Assembly (NCBI RefSeq): GCF_014349235.1
Contig: NZ_JACSOH010000005.1
Coordinates: forward strand, 1 to 64,000
DNA length: 64,000 nt
Direction of reading: 5' to 3'
Source: Cytophaga sp. FL35
GTDB lineage: Bacteria > Bacteroidota > Bacteroidia > Flavobacteriales > Flavobacteriaceae
Shown: one piece after another, positions 33,608 through 42,463 of the stretch
Layout: every line of letters starts with the position of its first letter
How positions within the stretch are numbered: position 1 is the first letter of the stretch
Notes under the pieces: model-generated
What the model saw: only the letters and a program-made list of their open reading frames with translations
The model's database searches: none
What the model was told of the DNA's origin: nothing
Made by a program: the position numbers and the translations under genes

Positions 33608-34822
33608 CTATGTAAACAAATTCTCTTTTAACAATGTAAAATGAAAATAGACACCTTTATCTCCATTTGGTCTATGGCCTAAAGTAATGACCCCTCCAAG
33701 TCTTTCTACAATACTTTTGCTTGTTGCCAAACCAATTCCAGTGTCCTTGGGGCCCGATTTGTGAAGCGTTTCGAACATAACAAAAACCTTATGCCAGTAT
33801 TTTTCCGGTATTCCTTCTCCGTTGTCCTCAAATGTAAATTGATAAAAGTCCTGGTCCTCTTTGAACCCTATCCAAACATTAATTGGGTCTTCACAGAATT
33901 TAAGGGAGTTTTGAAGGAGATTTCTAAAAATTTGTTCAAAACCGGGGAGGGAGTGATTGATTTCTGTACCAAAGTTGTCAAAAACAATCTTTATTTTATT
34001 CGCTGCGTCTACTTCCTTCGCTATTAGTTCAATCTTTTTTTGAGGTGCAAACTTCTCAAAGCAAACTTCGGCATTGGTAATTTTTATGTATTGAGTTATT
34101 CCCCTAATCATTGACTCCATATAATAGATACGTTCTTCAATAGTATCTAACCATTCTGGAATCTCCGTATTCTTTAAGAGGTGCAGGTAATCTTCCTTCA
34201 TAAAACCTACCAATGACGTAATACCGTGTAAAGGCGTTTTCATATCATGGGCCATACGATAGGTGAAATGCTTTAATTGATCATTTTTGGCTTGAAGTTC
34301 TTTATTAGTGACAAGTTGTAAATAATTCTGGCGTCTTAGTTCTAGCTGCGCCATAACTTGATTGGCCAAGAACCGTAGGGCTTCATATTGTTTAGTGGTA
34401 AACTGTTCCCTTGGTTTTGTATCGATCACGCAAAGCGTTCCTATGGAAAAGCCATCTTTTGTGTTTAAAGGAGCACCTGCATAGAACTGTACTTTTGGGC
34501 CGCCAATCACTAGCGGATTATCGCTAAAGCGCTCATCTGCTTTTGCATCGGGTACCACAAGTAAGTTGTCGGGGTCATTAATGGCATGTGCGCAAAATGC
34601 CAAATCGCGCGGGGTTTCGGTAGCATCAATACCAAAATGTGATTTAAACCATTGCCGCTGCTCATCAACCAAGGATACAAGGGCCATTGGAGTGTCGCAA
34701 ATATCAGCGGCAATCCGGGTAATGGCATCATATTCATCCTCGGCCAATGTATCTAGAATATGAAAGCTTTGAAGTGCCTTTAGTCTCTCTTCCTCATTTG
34801 CAGGAATAGTTGGTTTGATCAT
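33608..34822 (-). CDS. GAF-domain sensor histidine kinase, soluble
   Basis: 404 residues with no membrane segment. An N-terminal GAF domain (about 20-165; FCAHAINDPDNLLVVPDA, FYAGAPLNTKDGFSIGTLCV) senses a soluble ligand or state. A helical linker follows, then the HisKA region with the phosphoacceptor His in RMAHDMKTPLHGI (about 192-204) and a HATPase_c domain: FRNLLQNSLKFCED (N box), DNGEGIPEKY (G1), DTGIGLATSKSIVERLGG (G2). No response regulator gene is adjacent, so its partner is elsewhere. The signal is unknown. Confidence 0.9.
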   Translation of the reverse strand: MIKPTIPANEEERLKALQSFHILDTLAEDEYDAITRIAADICDTPMALVSLVDEQRQWFKSHFGIDATETPRDLAFCAHAINDPDNLLVVPDAKADERFSDNPLVIGGPKVQFYAGAPLNTKDGFSIGTLCVIDTKPREQFTTKQYEALRFLANQVMAQLELRRQNYLQLVTNKELQAKNDQLKHFTYRMAHDMKTPLHGITSLVGFMKEDYLHLLKNTEIPEWLDTIEERIYYMESMIRGITQYIKITNAEVCFEKFAPQKKIELIAKEVDAANKIKIVFDNFGTEINHSLPGFEQIFRNLLQNSLKFCEDPINVWIGFKEDQDFYQFTFEDNGEGIPEKYWHKVFVMFETLHKSGPKDTGIGLATSKSIVERLGGVITLGHRPNGDKGVYFHFTLLKENLFT

Positions 34823-34946
34823 CTATTAAATGGTTTAATGATGTTACTCTCAAATGAAAATTATTGGGGAACTTTCATTTAAGTCCGTTTACTACGAACA
34901 TTAAACACTTTAAACGAAAACGAAAGAAAGATTATTGTGGGTATTC

Positions 34947-35786
34947 TTAATTTTTTGTAAGAAAAAGATTAAAAAATTTATTGGCGTCTTTGATGTTTTC
35001 TATGCCAAGCAGCCAACAAACTTCTGATAGGTCTGAGAAATCAACGCCGCCTTTGGCAACCGCCTCATTATTATATCTGCCCTCAACGCCATTATATTGC
35101 AGTCCTAATTCAATGGCGTGCTCCCACAATTTAAGAAGGTCCGGATTATTAATATGATGATCCCAATCTGTAAAGGTTTCGCTTCTAAAGCCCGGGGTGC
35201 CATTTCCAACAGCATTGCCATCGGGAATTTTATGATAGGTAGCCTTGTTCTTTACATATTCCAGCGCTTGGGGATTGGTTACTTTTTCATTCCAGTCACT
35301 ATGCTGTACAATATGAAAATGATCTTTTAAACTTAAGCGTGGATCTTCTTTGGCCACCGCTTTCATTAGGGCCGCAGAAAAATCTGATTGACCGGCTTCG
35401 GCAATCCAAACCCTGCCTCCATTGTCCAATGTTTTTTTGACCAACTTATTAACCTTTGCTACGGCCTTTTCAAAATCCTTATGCGCATCGGTCCAATTAT
35501 TCCCAAAGGCCATTTTAAAAAGGCTATTGGGCGGCACATACAGCCCTTCTTGTTCACCGTAGGTACCTGCAACTGCGTGATATTTAATACTTGTATAATC
35601 AGGTTGAAGCATCAAACTTTTAAAGGCCGCTACTGTGTGCAGGTCATCCACATCTGTTTTACAGTCAAAGTGACCTAATAACAAATCTTTCTCCTTGTTA
35701 AAACGATCTTCTTGGGCTTTGAGCGCATTCTGAAATCCACAAATGACAACAGCAAAAACAACGAAGGTTCTAACAATGGAATACAT
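34947..35786 (-). CDS. Exported nucleoside hydrolase-like protein
   Basis: 279 residues with a signal peptide ending near LKAQ. The mature start LLLGHFDCKTDVDDLHTVAAF carries a DxxxDxDD cluster reminiscent of the DTDPGxDD calcium motif of nucleoside hydrolases, followed by a small-residue-rich region, a histidine-rich segment (DHFHIVQHSDW) and TFTDWDHHINNP. This favours a nucleoside hydrolase-like fold with a calcium site, but the pattern is not the canonical one, so substrate and activity are open. It follows the DUF349 gene by 33 bases and is probably cotranscribed. Confidence 0.6.
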   Translation of the reverse strand: MYSIVRTFVVFAVVICGFQNALKAQEDRFNKEKDLLLGHFDCKTDVDDLHTVAAFKSLMLQPDYTSIKYHAVAGTYGEQEGLYVPPNSLFKMAFGNNWTDAHKDFEKAVAKVNKLVKKTLDNGGRVWIAEAGQSDFSAALMKAVAKEDPRLSLKDHFHIVQHSDWNEKVTNPQALEYVKNKATYHKIPDGNAVGNGTPGFRSETFTDWDHHINNPDLLKLWEHAIELGLQYNGVEGRYNNEAVAKGGVDFSDLSEVCWLLGIENIKDANKFFNLFLTKN

Positions 35787-35819
35787 ATAAATAATGGGTT
35801 TTAAAATGCTCGGTTAATT

Positions 35820-37877
35820 TTATTCTTCGGAATCGTCGGTAGACTCATCATCACTTTCAGCCTCCCTATGAAGACTGTTTTCCATGATGTTGAGCTTTTT
35901 AAGTTTTGCTTTCCATGTGGTCAAAGACTCTTTATGGCTATTGACCCTTTTTACTACATCTTGCACTAATGGGTTGTCTTCACTGGCATTGGAGAAAAAC
36001 TGAAGGTTATTTTCCAATTGACGGATTTCTCCTTTGATTTCCTCTATTTTCTTACGGATAAAACTTCGTTCATTTTGAATGGCCCTTACATTTTCTGAAT
36101 CTGCCAGTTCCTGAACTTTATTACCGTATTTCAATAATTCAGCATCTTGTCTGCTTACTTTCAATTTCTTGAACATGGCATCCAAAATCTTATTGAATTT
36201 CTGGTCAATATTTTTCTTCCTAAATGGAACCCTGCCGTAGTTTTTCCATTCGGCAATAAATTCCTTAAGTACCAAAATATCCTTTTCCCTATCTCCGCTC
36301 AATTGAACATCCTTAAGACGGTTGAGGCATTCCTCTTTTTTCCTATAATTTTCCTCCTCTTCCGCTGCACCTTTATTTTTAAGGGCATGGAGCCTGTCAA
36401 AATAATGGTTACAAGCGTTTTTAAATTCTTTCCAAATCTTATCAGAGTACTTTCTGGGAACATGCCCAATTTTCTTCCATTCACTTTGGATGCGCTTCAT
36501 TTCTTGGGTGGTACTATCCCAATCCTCGCTGTCTTTTAATGAAATCGCCAAATCCAATAACTCCCTCTTTTTCTGAAGGTTTTCTTGTTGGTCTTTTTTG
36601 AGGTTTTTATAATAGCTGTTTTTATTCCGATTAAAAGACCTTACAGCATCCTTAAAGGAAGCCCAGGTTTTTTCATTTTTATTTCTAGGAACTTTCCCGG
36701 CTGCAAAGAAGTTTTCACGAAACTCCTCTACTTTTTTTATTTGCTGCTGTAGACCTCTATGATTATTGGCCGTATTTTCTGCTATTTGCCTAATAGACTT
36801 GATAATTTCCTGCTTCTTCTCCCAGTTCTTTTCAAATAGGGCGTCCTGTTCCTTATAATGGTCTTGTCTTCTTTGGTGCAGAACCTTGGTAGCATTGCTA
36901 AAGCGCTCCCAAATTGCTTCTCTATGTTCTTGGCCCACAGGGCCTATATCCTCTTTCCAGATTTTATGGAGAATCTGCAATTCTCTAAAAACCTTGTTCA
37001 GGTCTGGCTCCGTTGCCAATGCTTCGGCCTGTTGTACCAGTTTTTCCTTTTCGGCAAGGTTGTGCTTAAAATCCAGGTCGCGCAATTCTCTGTTAAGATG
37101 TAGGAAATCGTAAAATATTTCCACATGATGCTGGTAGGTTCGCCATACATCATTGTAGTTATTTCTGGGAATTGGGCCAGCATTCCTCCATTGTTCCTGT
37201 AAATCCTTAAAGTTTTTGTAGGTAGTGTTCATATCCTCTTCTACGTTCACCAACCCCTTTAGTTCTTCAATAATTTCCAGTCTTTTGTTAAGATTGGCCT
37301 TTAAATCCTTTTCCAGGTTTTTATAGTATTGATTTCTCTTTTCGCGGTAATCCGTATAGACTTCATTAAATTGTCTTTTGGTAACCGAATTGTATCTAAA
37401 GTCTATTTCATTGCCTCCATTGGAAATAAAATCCTCCTTCTTTTCATCTATAAAATCCTGAAATTTTAAATCGAACTCCGATTTTATACCATCCACATGT
37501 TTTTTTATGGCCTGTACTTTTTCATTTCGGACCAATCGCTGAAGTTCTCCTACCAAATTTTCCATGGACATGGAGTGGTAGTCCAATATGGGAATGGTAT
37601 GCCTGTGTTCATTATCGCTATCCTCAGCGTCTTCTGCGTTATTTTCATCAATTTCATTGAGAACGTCCTCATCCTTTTCTTCCACAGTTTCTCTTTCTTC
37701 TTCCTTACTGCCTTCTGGAGTGTTTTTGGAGTGCGAAGCTACATCGTTTGAGATATTTTCTTCAGTTGTAGGAGTTTCCTCAACCTTGGTGCCTTCATCA
37801 CCCGTAGCAGAAATACCTCTGGTTTCTTCCTTTTCATTTTGGGTGGTGTTCTCTTGAAGTTTTTTGTCTTCAGACAT
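35820..37877 (-). CDS. DUF349 repeat protein
   Basis: 685 residues. The first about 100 are acidic and low in complexity (EEKDEDVLNEIDENNAED), the rest is nearly all helical and charged, built of several DUF349 repeats marked by recurring W-x(4)-GPxPR or GxVPR turns: QEQWRNAGPIPRNNYN, HKIWKEDIGPVG, FFAAGKVPRNKNEKTW, SEWKKIGHVPRKYSDKIW, AEWKNYGRVPFRKKN. No signal peptide, so cytoplasmic. Function is unknown; the repeats may bind nucleic acid or serve as scaffold. Gene start ATG 37877 is well placed (MSEDKKLQENTT). Confidence 0.88.
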   Translation of the reverse strand: MSEDKKLQENTTQNEKEETRGISATGDEGTKVEETPTTEENISNDVASHSKNTPEGSKEEERETVEEKDEDVLNEIDENNAEDAEDSDNEHRHTIPILDYHSMSMENLVGELQRLVRNEKVQAIKKHVDGIKSEFDLKFQDFIDEKKEDFISNGGNEIDFRYNSVTKRQFNEVYTDYREKRNQYYKNLEKDLKANLNKRLEIIEELKGLVNVEEDMNTTYKNFKDLQEQWRNAGPIPRNNYNDVWRTYQHHVEIFYDFLHLNRELRDLDFKHNLAEKEKLVQQAEALATEPDLNKVFRELQILHKIWKEDIGPVGQEHREAIWERFSNATKVLHQRRQDHYKEQDALFEKNWEKKQEIIKSIRQIAENTANNHRGLQQQIKKVEEFRENFFAAGKVPRNKNEKTWASFKDAVRSFNRNKNSYYKNLKKDQQENLQKKRELLDLAISLKDSEDWDSTTQEMKRIQSEWKKIGHVPRKYSDKIWKEFKNACNHYFDRLHALKNKGAAEEEENYRKKEECLNRLKDVQLSGDREKDILVLKEFIAEWKNYGRVPFRKKNIDQKFNKILDAMFKKLKVSRQDAELLKYGNKVQELADSENVRAIQNERSFIRKKIEEIKGEIRQLENNLQFFSNASEDNPLVQDVVKRVNSHKESLTTWKAKLKKLNIMENSLHREAESDDESTDDSEE

Positions 37878-38184
37878 GATCGTTCTTGTTTTGTAGGTGC
37901 CCTATATTCTTCTAATCCGTTTTGGAATAAAGTCACCTTTGTTTGCTTCCAAGGCTTTGGTGAAAATCATATAGTTTGATTTTCAGTACATTATTTATTT
38001 GCCCTTAGGTTTGTTTAGCTAGCCTATTTAATGGTAAGATACTAACAACCTAATAAAGTACAAAGGTTATAAGACTATTTTAAGAAAGCAGGTTTTAAGG
38101 TAAATCCACTAAGAATTAATTGCGATTTCTTTTAGACAAGTGATGGTATTGAACAAGCGGAATTTGTGGTTTGGGAGAGGTAGG
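37878..38184. other. 307-base intergenic region, no gene seen
   Basis: AT-rich DNA between the DUF349 gene start and the aroE gene end, both leftward. I find no open frame, RNA or terminator hairpin. A minus-strand TAACCTTTG at about 38062-38070 resembles the -7 promoter form but has one base too many. The DUF349 promoter is presumably here. Confidence 0.5.
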
Positions 38185-38934
38185 TTAAAAAGTTTCCTGC
38201 CAAATTTCCCAAGCTCTGTCCGCTTGAAGTTCCAACATTCTTAAACCATTGCAAATTTGGGCGCCGCGTTTCTTTCCCTCCTTTAAAAAAGCAGTTTCCG
38301 AAGGGTTATAGATGAGATCGAACAACAAATGGTTCTGTGTAATTCCCTTATACGGGATATTGGGTTTGGCTTCCACATCAGGGAACGTGCCCAAAGGAGT
38401 ACAATTGATAATGACCGTATACTTTTTTATAACCTCTATATCCAAATCGTCATAGGATAATTTGCCCACATCCCTTTTTCTGGAAACATATTTTCTTTCA
38501 ATTTGTAATTGATCAAGTACAAAAGCCACTGCTTTAGAAGCTCCTCCTGTTCCCAATATTAGGGCTTTGGTATGTTGCGGTTGTAAAAATGGTTTGATGG
38601 AGTTTTCAAATCCGTAGGCATCCGTATTATGGCCAATAAGGCCATTTTTTGAAAACTGAATGGTATTTACGGCACCAATTTCTTTAGCCTGGGGAGTGAG
38701 TTCCTTAAGATAGGGGATAACATTTTGCTTATAGGGAATGGTCACGTTCAAACCTTTTAAATCCATGTTATTTTTTAGAAGGCTCTGAAATTCATTCGCA
38801 GCTTGCAAATCAAAATTTTCGTAGCTATGACCGGATAATCCTAGCTTTTCAAATTTATCCTTGAAATATCCCCTTGAAAAGGAATAAGAAATGTTTTTGC
38901 CTACAAGACCAAATCTATGATTGTGTTTTGTCAT
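38185..38934 (-). CDS. aroE: Shikimate dehydrogenase
   Basis: 249 residues, cytoplasmic. AroE features: KNISYSFSRGYF (substrate Ser residues), GLNVTIPYKQNVIPYL with the catalytic lysine, GAVNTI, NTDAYGFENSI with the catalytic Asp, and a Rossmann loop ALILGTGGASKAVAFVL. Reduces 3-dehydroshikimate to shikimate with NADPH in aromatic amino acid synthesis. It is directly adjacent to the second DUF368 gene and so is the last gene of that operon. Confidence 0.94.
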   Translation of the reverse strand: MTKHNHRFGLVGKNISYSFSRGYFKDKFEKLGLSGHSYENFDLQAANEFQSLLKNNMDLKGLNVTIPYKQNVIPYLKELTPQAKEIGAVNTIQFSKNGLIGHNTDAYGFENSIKPFLQPQHTKALILGTGGASKAVAFVLDQLQIERKYVSRKRDVGKLSYDDLDIEVIKKYTVIINCTPLGTFPDVEAKPNIPYKGITQNHLLFDLIYNPSETAFLKEGKKRGAQICNGLRMLELQADRAWEIWQETF

Positions 38935-39948
38935 TTATGATTTTCTATTTTTTCCGTACCAATCCAGGCCCAATAAAATACCTATACCAACAAGAACAAA
39001 AAAAATGGCCCACCAAGTTTCGGCTAGGTCTATTTTAGGAAAGTACCGTTCATAATTTACAATGATTTCCTTTCCGTTGGAGTCCAGGATATTTACCCCT
39101 TGCTCATCCGTTTTAAAAATGGTTCTTTTCCACGGCCAAACAGTGCCAAGAGAACCGGTGATAAAACCAATGATAACAGCTGTAGTAATATGTTTATAGT
39201 GTTTTAGAACGTAGCTTAGCAGGTGCGATAGACTGACAAGGCCGGCAGCAGAACCGGTAGTGAAAACCGCAAGAATGACAAGGGTGTCCAATCGTTCTTG
39301 GTTTTTTACAAAACCAAAGTCTCCCGTCAAAATTTCAGCACACGTATCGTACAGTGCATTCACAGAATCTACCAATAGCAGCACGTAGTTGCCTAAAAGA
39401 ATCAAAATAAAAGATCCGGACAATCCGGGTAAGGTCATCCCGGATACACTGATCATACCGCAAAGAAAAATAAATAACAGATTATCGTTTTCTTTTGCGG
39501 GACTTAGAAAACTAATTGAAATACCTACAAAAAGACCGATAAGTCCTGCAATAATGGTTTTGCGGTTCCAGTGTTCATAATCTTTTGAAATATAATAAAT
39601 AGACCCTAAGATCATTCCAAAAAATCCCGCCCATACATATAGTTCCTTTTGTTCCAGAAAATAATCCAAAATTTTAGAGACGCTAAAGTAACTTACAAGC
39701 ATCCCAAAAATGAGCAAGGATAGAAAGGAGCCGTTAATGTATCTGTAAAAGCTCTTGAACCTACCATTAAAAAGTAATTTGAAGGCTTTACCGTTTACCT
39801 TTTGAAGTGAATAAATAAACTCTTCATAAAAACCGGCAACAAAGGCCACAATGCCTCCGGAAACCCCAGGTACCTTATTGGCAGCTCCCATGCATAGGCC
39901 TTTAATGACCAGAAAAAACTTATCCTGTATGCTGCGAGGCTCGTACAT
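38935..39948 (-). CDS. DUF368 membrane protein (PopT-type), copy 2
   Basis: 337 residues, about nine to ten membrane helices. The family signature is KGLCMGAANKVPGVSGGIVAFVAGFYEEFI, with the pseudo-repeat CGMISVSGMTLPGLSGSFILILLGNY in the second half; these PGxSGx turns mark the two inverted halves of DUF368. DUF368 proteins have been shown to translocate undecaprenyl phosphate (PopT); that role is plausible here. Compared with its paralogue it has extra residues at both the N-terminus and in the loop after helix 7. It follows the other DUF368 gene by 6 bases and is followed directly by aroE. Confidence 0.88.
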   Translation of the reverse strand: MYEPRSIQDKFFLVIKGLCMGAANKVPGVSGGIVAFVAGFYEEFIYSLQKVNGKAFKLLFNGRFKSFYRYINGSFLSLLIFGMLVSYFSVSKILDYFLEQKELYVWAGFFGMILGSIYYISKDYEHWNRKTIIAGLIGLFVGISISFLSPAKENDNLLFIFLCGMISVSGMTLPGLSGSFILILLGNYVLLLVDSVNALYDTCAEILTGDFGFVKNQERLDTLVILAVFTTGSAAGLVSLSHLLSYVLKHYKHITTAVIIGFITGSLGTVWPWKRTIFKTDEQGVNILDSNGKEIIVNYERYFPKIDLAETWWAIFFVLVGIGILLGLDWYGKNRKS

Positions 39949-39954
39949 GAATCA

Positions 39955-40872
39955 CTATTCTTTTTTGGCAGCGGTTCGCTCTAAAAGAAAAATGAGCAGA
40001 AAGCCCACAAGGGCCGCAATAATAGCAATTACCAACTGATTGTCCCCTTGAAAGCTAAATGGGGATACATTTTCATCGATCGTAATGATTTTTTCGCCAA
40101 TGGTCCTGGTTTCCAATACTCTTTTCCAAGGCCAGATTTTATTGAGGGACCCAATTATAAAACCAGTTAGTAGGGCCAGTGTGAGATTTTTGTGATTGTT
40201 GAACATCCATTTAAGCAATTTGGCGAAACTTAGCAATCCAAAAATGGCCCCTGCACCAACTACTGCAATCACCTTGATATCCATATTGTGAACCGCATCG
40301 ATAATGGTTTTGTAGGAACCTAAAAGCACAAGAATAAATGCTCCGGAAATACCTGGCAATATCATGGCGCAAATAGCTAGCGCTCCCGATAAGAAAAGAA
40401 ATGGAAGGCTATCTACACTCCCTGACGGGGGTAATATGGTTATGTAATAGGCAACGCATGCCCCTAAAATCAAAAAGAAAATAGTTGTGGCGTTCCATTT
40501 TTTTACCTCTTTCCCTACCAAAAGTATGCTGGCTATGACCAATCCAAAGAAAAAAGACCAAATGAGAATGGGTTTGTTTTCTAATAGCCAACTTACCAGT
40601 TTGGCCAATGAAAGTACGCTTATTCCTATGCCAATAAATAGGGCCAGTAGAAAATTACCGTTTAGCTGGTTCCAAGCGGACTTTAGACCTTGCTCCTTTA
40701 AGGTTTTGAAAAGGGAAAGGTCTACATTGTTTATAGAAGTTATCAACTCTTCATAAATACCCGAAATAAAAGCGATGGTACCACCAGATACACCAGGAAC
40801 TACATCTGCAGCACCCATGGCCATACCTTTAAGAGTAACTATAAGGTATTGGATAAAGTTTCTTTTCTCCAT
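39955..40872 (-). CDS. DUF368 membrane protein (PopT-type), copy 1
   Basis: 305 residues, about eight to ten membrane helices, with KGMAMGAADVVPGVSGGTIAFISGIYEELI and the second-half MILPGISGAFILVLLGSY. These are the two PGxSG signature turns of DUF368. Likely a translocase for undecaprenyl phosphate, the lipid carrier for cell wall and polysaccharide precursors, recycling it to the inner leaflet. It is the first gene of an operon with a diverged paralogue and aroE; a promoter is seen at 40893-40925. Confidence 0.9.
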   Translation of the reverse strand: MEKRNFIQYLIVTLKGMAMGAADVVPGVSGGTIAFISGIYEELITSINNVDLSLFKTLKEQGLKSAWNQLNGNFLLALFIGIGISVLSLAKLVSWLLENKPILIWSFFFGLVIASILLVGKEVKKWNATTIFFLILGACVAYYITILPPSGSVDSLPFLFLSGALAICAMILPGISGAFILVLLGSYKTIIDAVHNMDIKVIAVVGAGAIFGLLSFAKLLKWMFNNHKNLTLALLTGFIIGSLNKIWPWKRVLETRTIGEKIITIDENVSPFSFQGDNQLVIAIIAALVGFLLIFLLERTAAKKE

Positions 40873-40892
40873 GAAATTTGTTTCAACAGAAA

Positions 40893-40925
40893 CAAAAATA
40901 AACTTTTATAGTGGTAAGTGCCCAA
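40893..40925 (-). promoter_or_regulatory. Promoter of the DUF368-DUF368-aroE operon
   Basis: Minus strand: TTG (40925-40923), a 22-base spacer, TATTTTTG (40900-40893), an exact TAnnTTTG. The leader to the ATG at 40872 is about 15 bases. Confidence 0.6.
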
Positions 40926-40962
40926 TATCTAAATTACTACTTCAGTTTGGACGAGGATTATG

Positions 40963-42366
40963 TTACTGCCTAATGGACTTTTCAATGGTAGCCACAATTT
41001 TTCGTACCCAATCAGAGGTGGCATATTGAGGAAATTGCTGCTTAAAGACTTCTAACTTTTTAAAGTCCATTTTTAACGCATCTATTAAGCTTATCCTGGC
41101 ATTAATGGTGTCATTTGTTTCCAGATAGAACCCTGCGGTTTTGTATTTCAATTCCGCATTATCAGGATAAAATTCCTGTCCTTGGGATAATACTTGAATG
41201 GCGCCGGGTATGTCATCATTTTTTTTGATTACATCGGCCCAATCCAACCAGGTGCCTAGCTCATAATTTCCCAGATCTACCGCTTGTTTGTAGGAGTAAT
41301 CCGCTTGGTCATACCGATCCAGAGCAGCGTTGATCATGGCACATTTTTTCCAGTATTGGGCATTTTCACCATCTATATTCAAGGCCTTGTTTACATAAAA
41401 CAATGCCTTTTTGTAGTTCTTTTTTCTGAAATAAAAATCGGTGATGGCCAACCATCCTTTGTCCAATAAAGGGTCTTCATGAACGGTATGATAATAGTAA
41501 TACTTGGCCATTTCATCATTTTCCAACCGCTCATAACACTTTCCGATGCGCAAATAAGCATGGGAAGTTGGGTCTTCCATTTGTATGGTGGTCTCGTAAT
41601 TTTCAATGGCCTCATTGTATTTGCCCATTTTCTCGAGAACCTTCCCTTTTTCAAAATAAGCGCCAATAAAGGTGTCATCTGAAATGATTGCAAAATCAAA
41701 GGCGGTCAAAGCCTCTGAAAGCATATTCTTGGAAATATACTGTTTCCCCAATTGATGCCAAGCAACCTCGCAGTACGGGTTTCTTTCCAAGTAATCGTTC
41801 AAGTAAACAATGGCACCGTCGTGGTCTTCTAAAAACTCAAAACAGTAAATAACATTGTATAGGGATGAGTAGTCTTGATCATCAAAATCAACACATCTCA
41901 TGAAACTCTCCTTGGCCAACTTATAATCGTCCATAAAGAGGTACTCCATTCCCAAAAGGGAATAGATGTCAAAACTATTGTCCGTTAAATTCAGGGCGTG
42001 GTTCAATAATTCTACAGCGGCCTCGTGGTTATCTTTTTTGGAGAATATGTTGGCACGCTGTATAAAAATTTCCTCATTACTGCTATCCAACACTTGCAGC
42101 TCATCCAAGTACTGCTCTGCTAAATCAAGATGGTTCTCAAAAACGAGCACCTCTACATCTAGCAGTTTGAGTTCTATGGAACCTGGGTGTTGTTGCAGCC
42201 CAATTCGGATCGCTTTTTTTGCCAGTGTTATCTTGCCGTTGTTTAGATAATGATGGATGATTTCCTCAAAATCTTCAGCATCGAAGAAGTAAACATCGTC
42301 AGTTTTGAGCATTGATTCAAACTTGGCGATGGATTGGTCTGGCCTTTCGTTAGATTCTAACGCCAT
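40963..42366 (-). CDS. Tetratricopeptide repeat protein
   Basis: 467 residues, cytoplasmic, made almost wholly of TPR units (about ten), e.g. DIYSLLGMEYLFMDDYKLA, VAWHQLGKQYISKNMLSEAL, GAYFEKGKVLEKMGKYNEAI and HAYLRIGKCYERLENDEMA with the W4-G8-A20 type spacing. No enzyme domain is present. A protein-protein interaction scaffold. It lies upstream of the DUF368 operon with a separate promoter between, and this TPR-DUF368-aroE neighbourhood is typical of flavobacteria. Confidence 0.88.
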   Translation of the reverse strand: MALESNERPDQSIAKFESMLKTDDVYFFDAEDFEEIIHHYLNNGKITLAKKAIRIGLQQHPGSIELKLLDVEVLVFENHLDLAEQYLDELQVLDSSNEEIFIQRANIFSKKDNHEAAVELLNHALNLTDNSFDIYSLLGMEYLFMDDYKLAKESFMRCVDFDDQDYSSLYNVIYCFEFLEDHDGAIVYLNDYLERNPYCEVAWHQLGKQYISKNMLSEALTAFDFAIISDDTFIGAYFEKGKVLEKMGKYNEAIENYETTIQMEDPTSHAYLRIGKCYERLENDEMAKYYYYHTVHEDPLLDKGWLAITDFYFRKKNYKKALFYVNKALNIDGENAQYWKKCAMINAALDRYDQADYSYKQAVDLGNYELGTWLDWADVIKKNDDIPGAIQVLSQGQEFYPDNAELKYKTAGFYLETNDTINARISLIDALKMDFKKLEVFKQQFPQYATSDWVRKIVATIEKSIRQ

Positions 42367-42463
42367 ATGAACGTTTTGGTTAAACTATGGAATTAAAAGT
42401 ACCTTTTTAAAAAGCACTTTTTTTCCCCTTGGAGCCTATATTATTAACAAATTAGTTAACATC

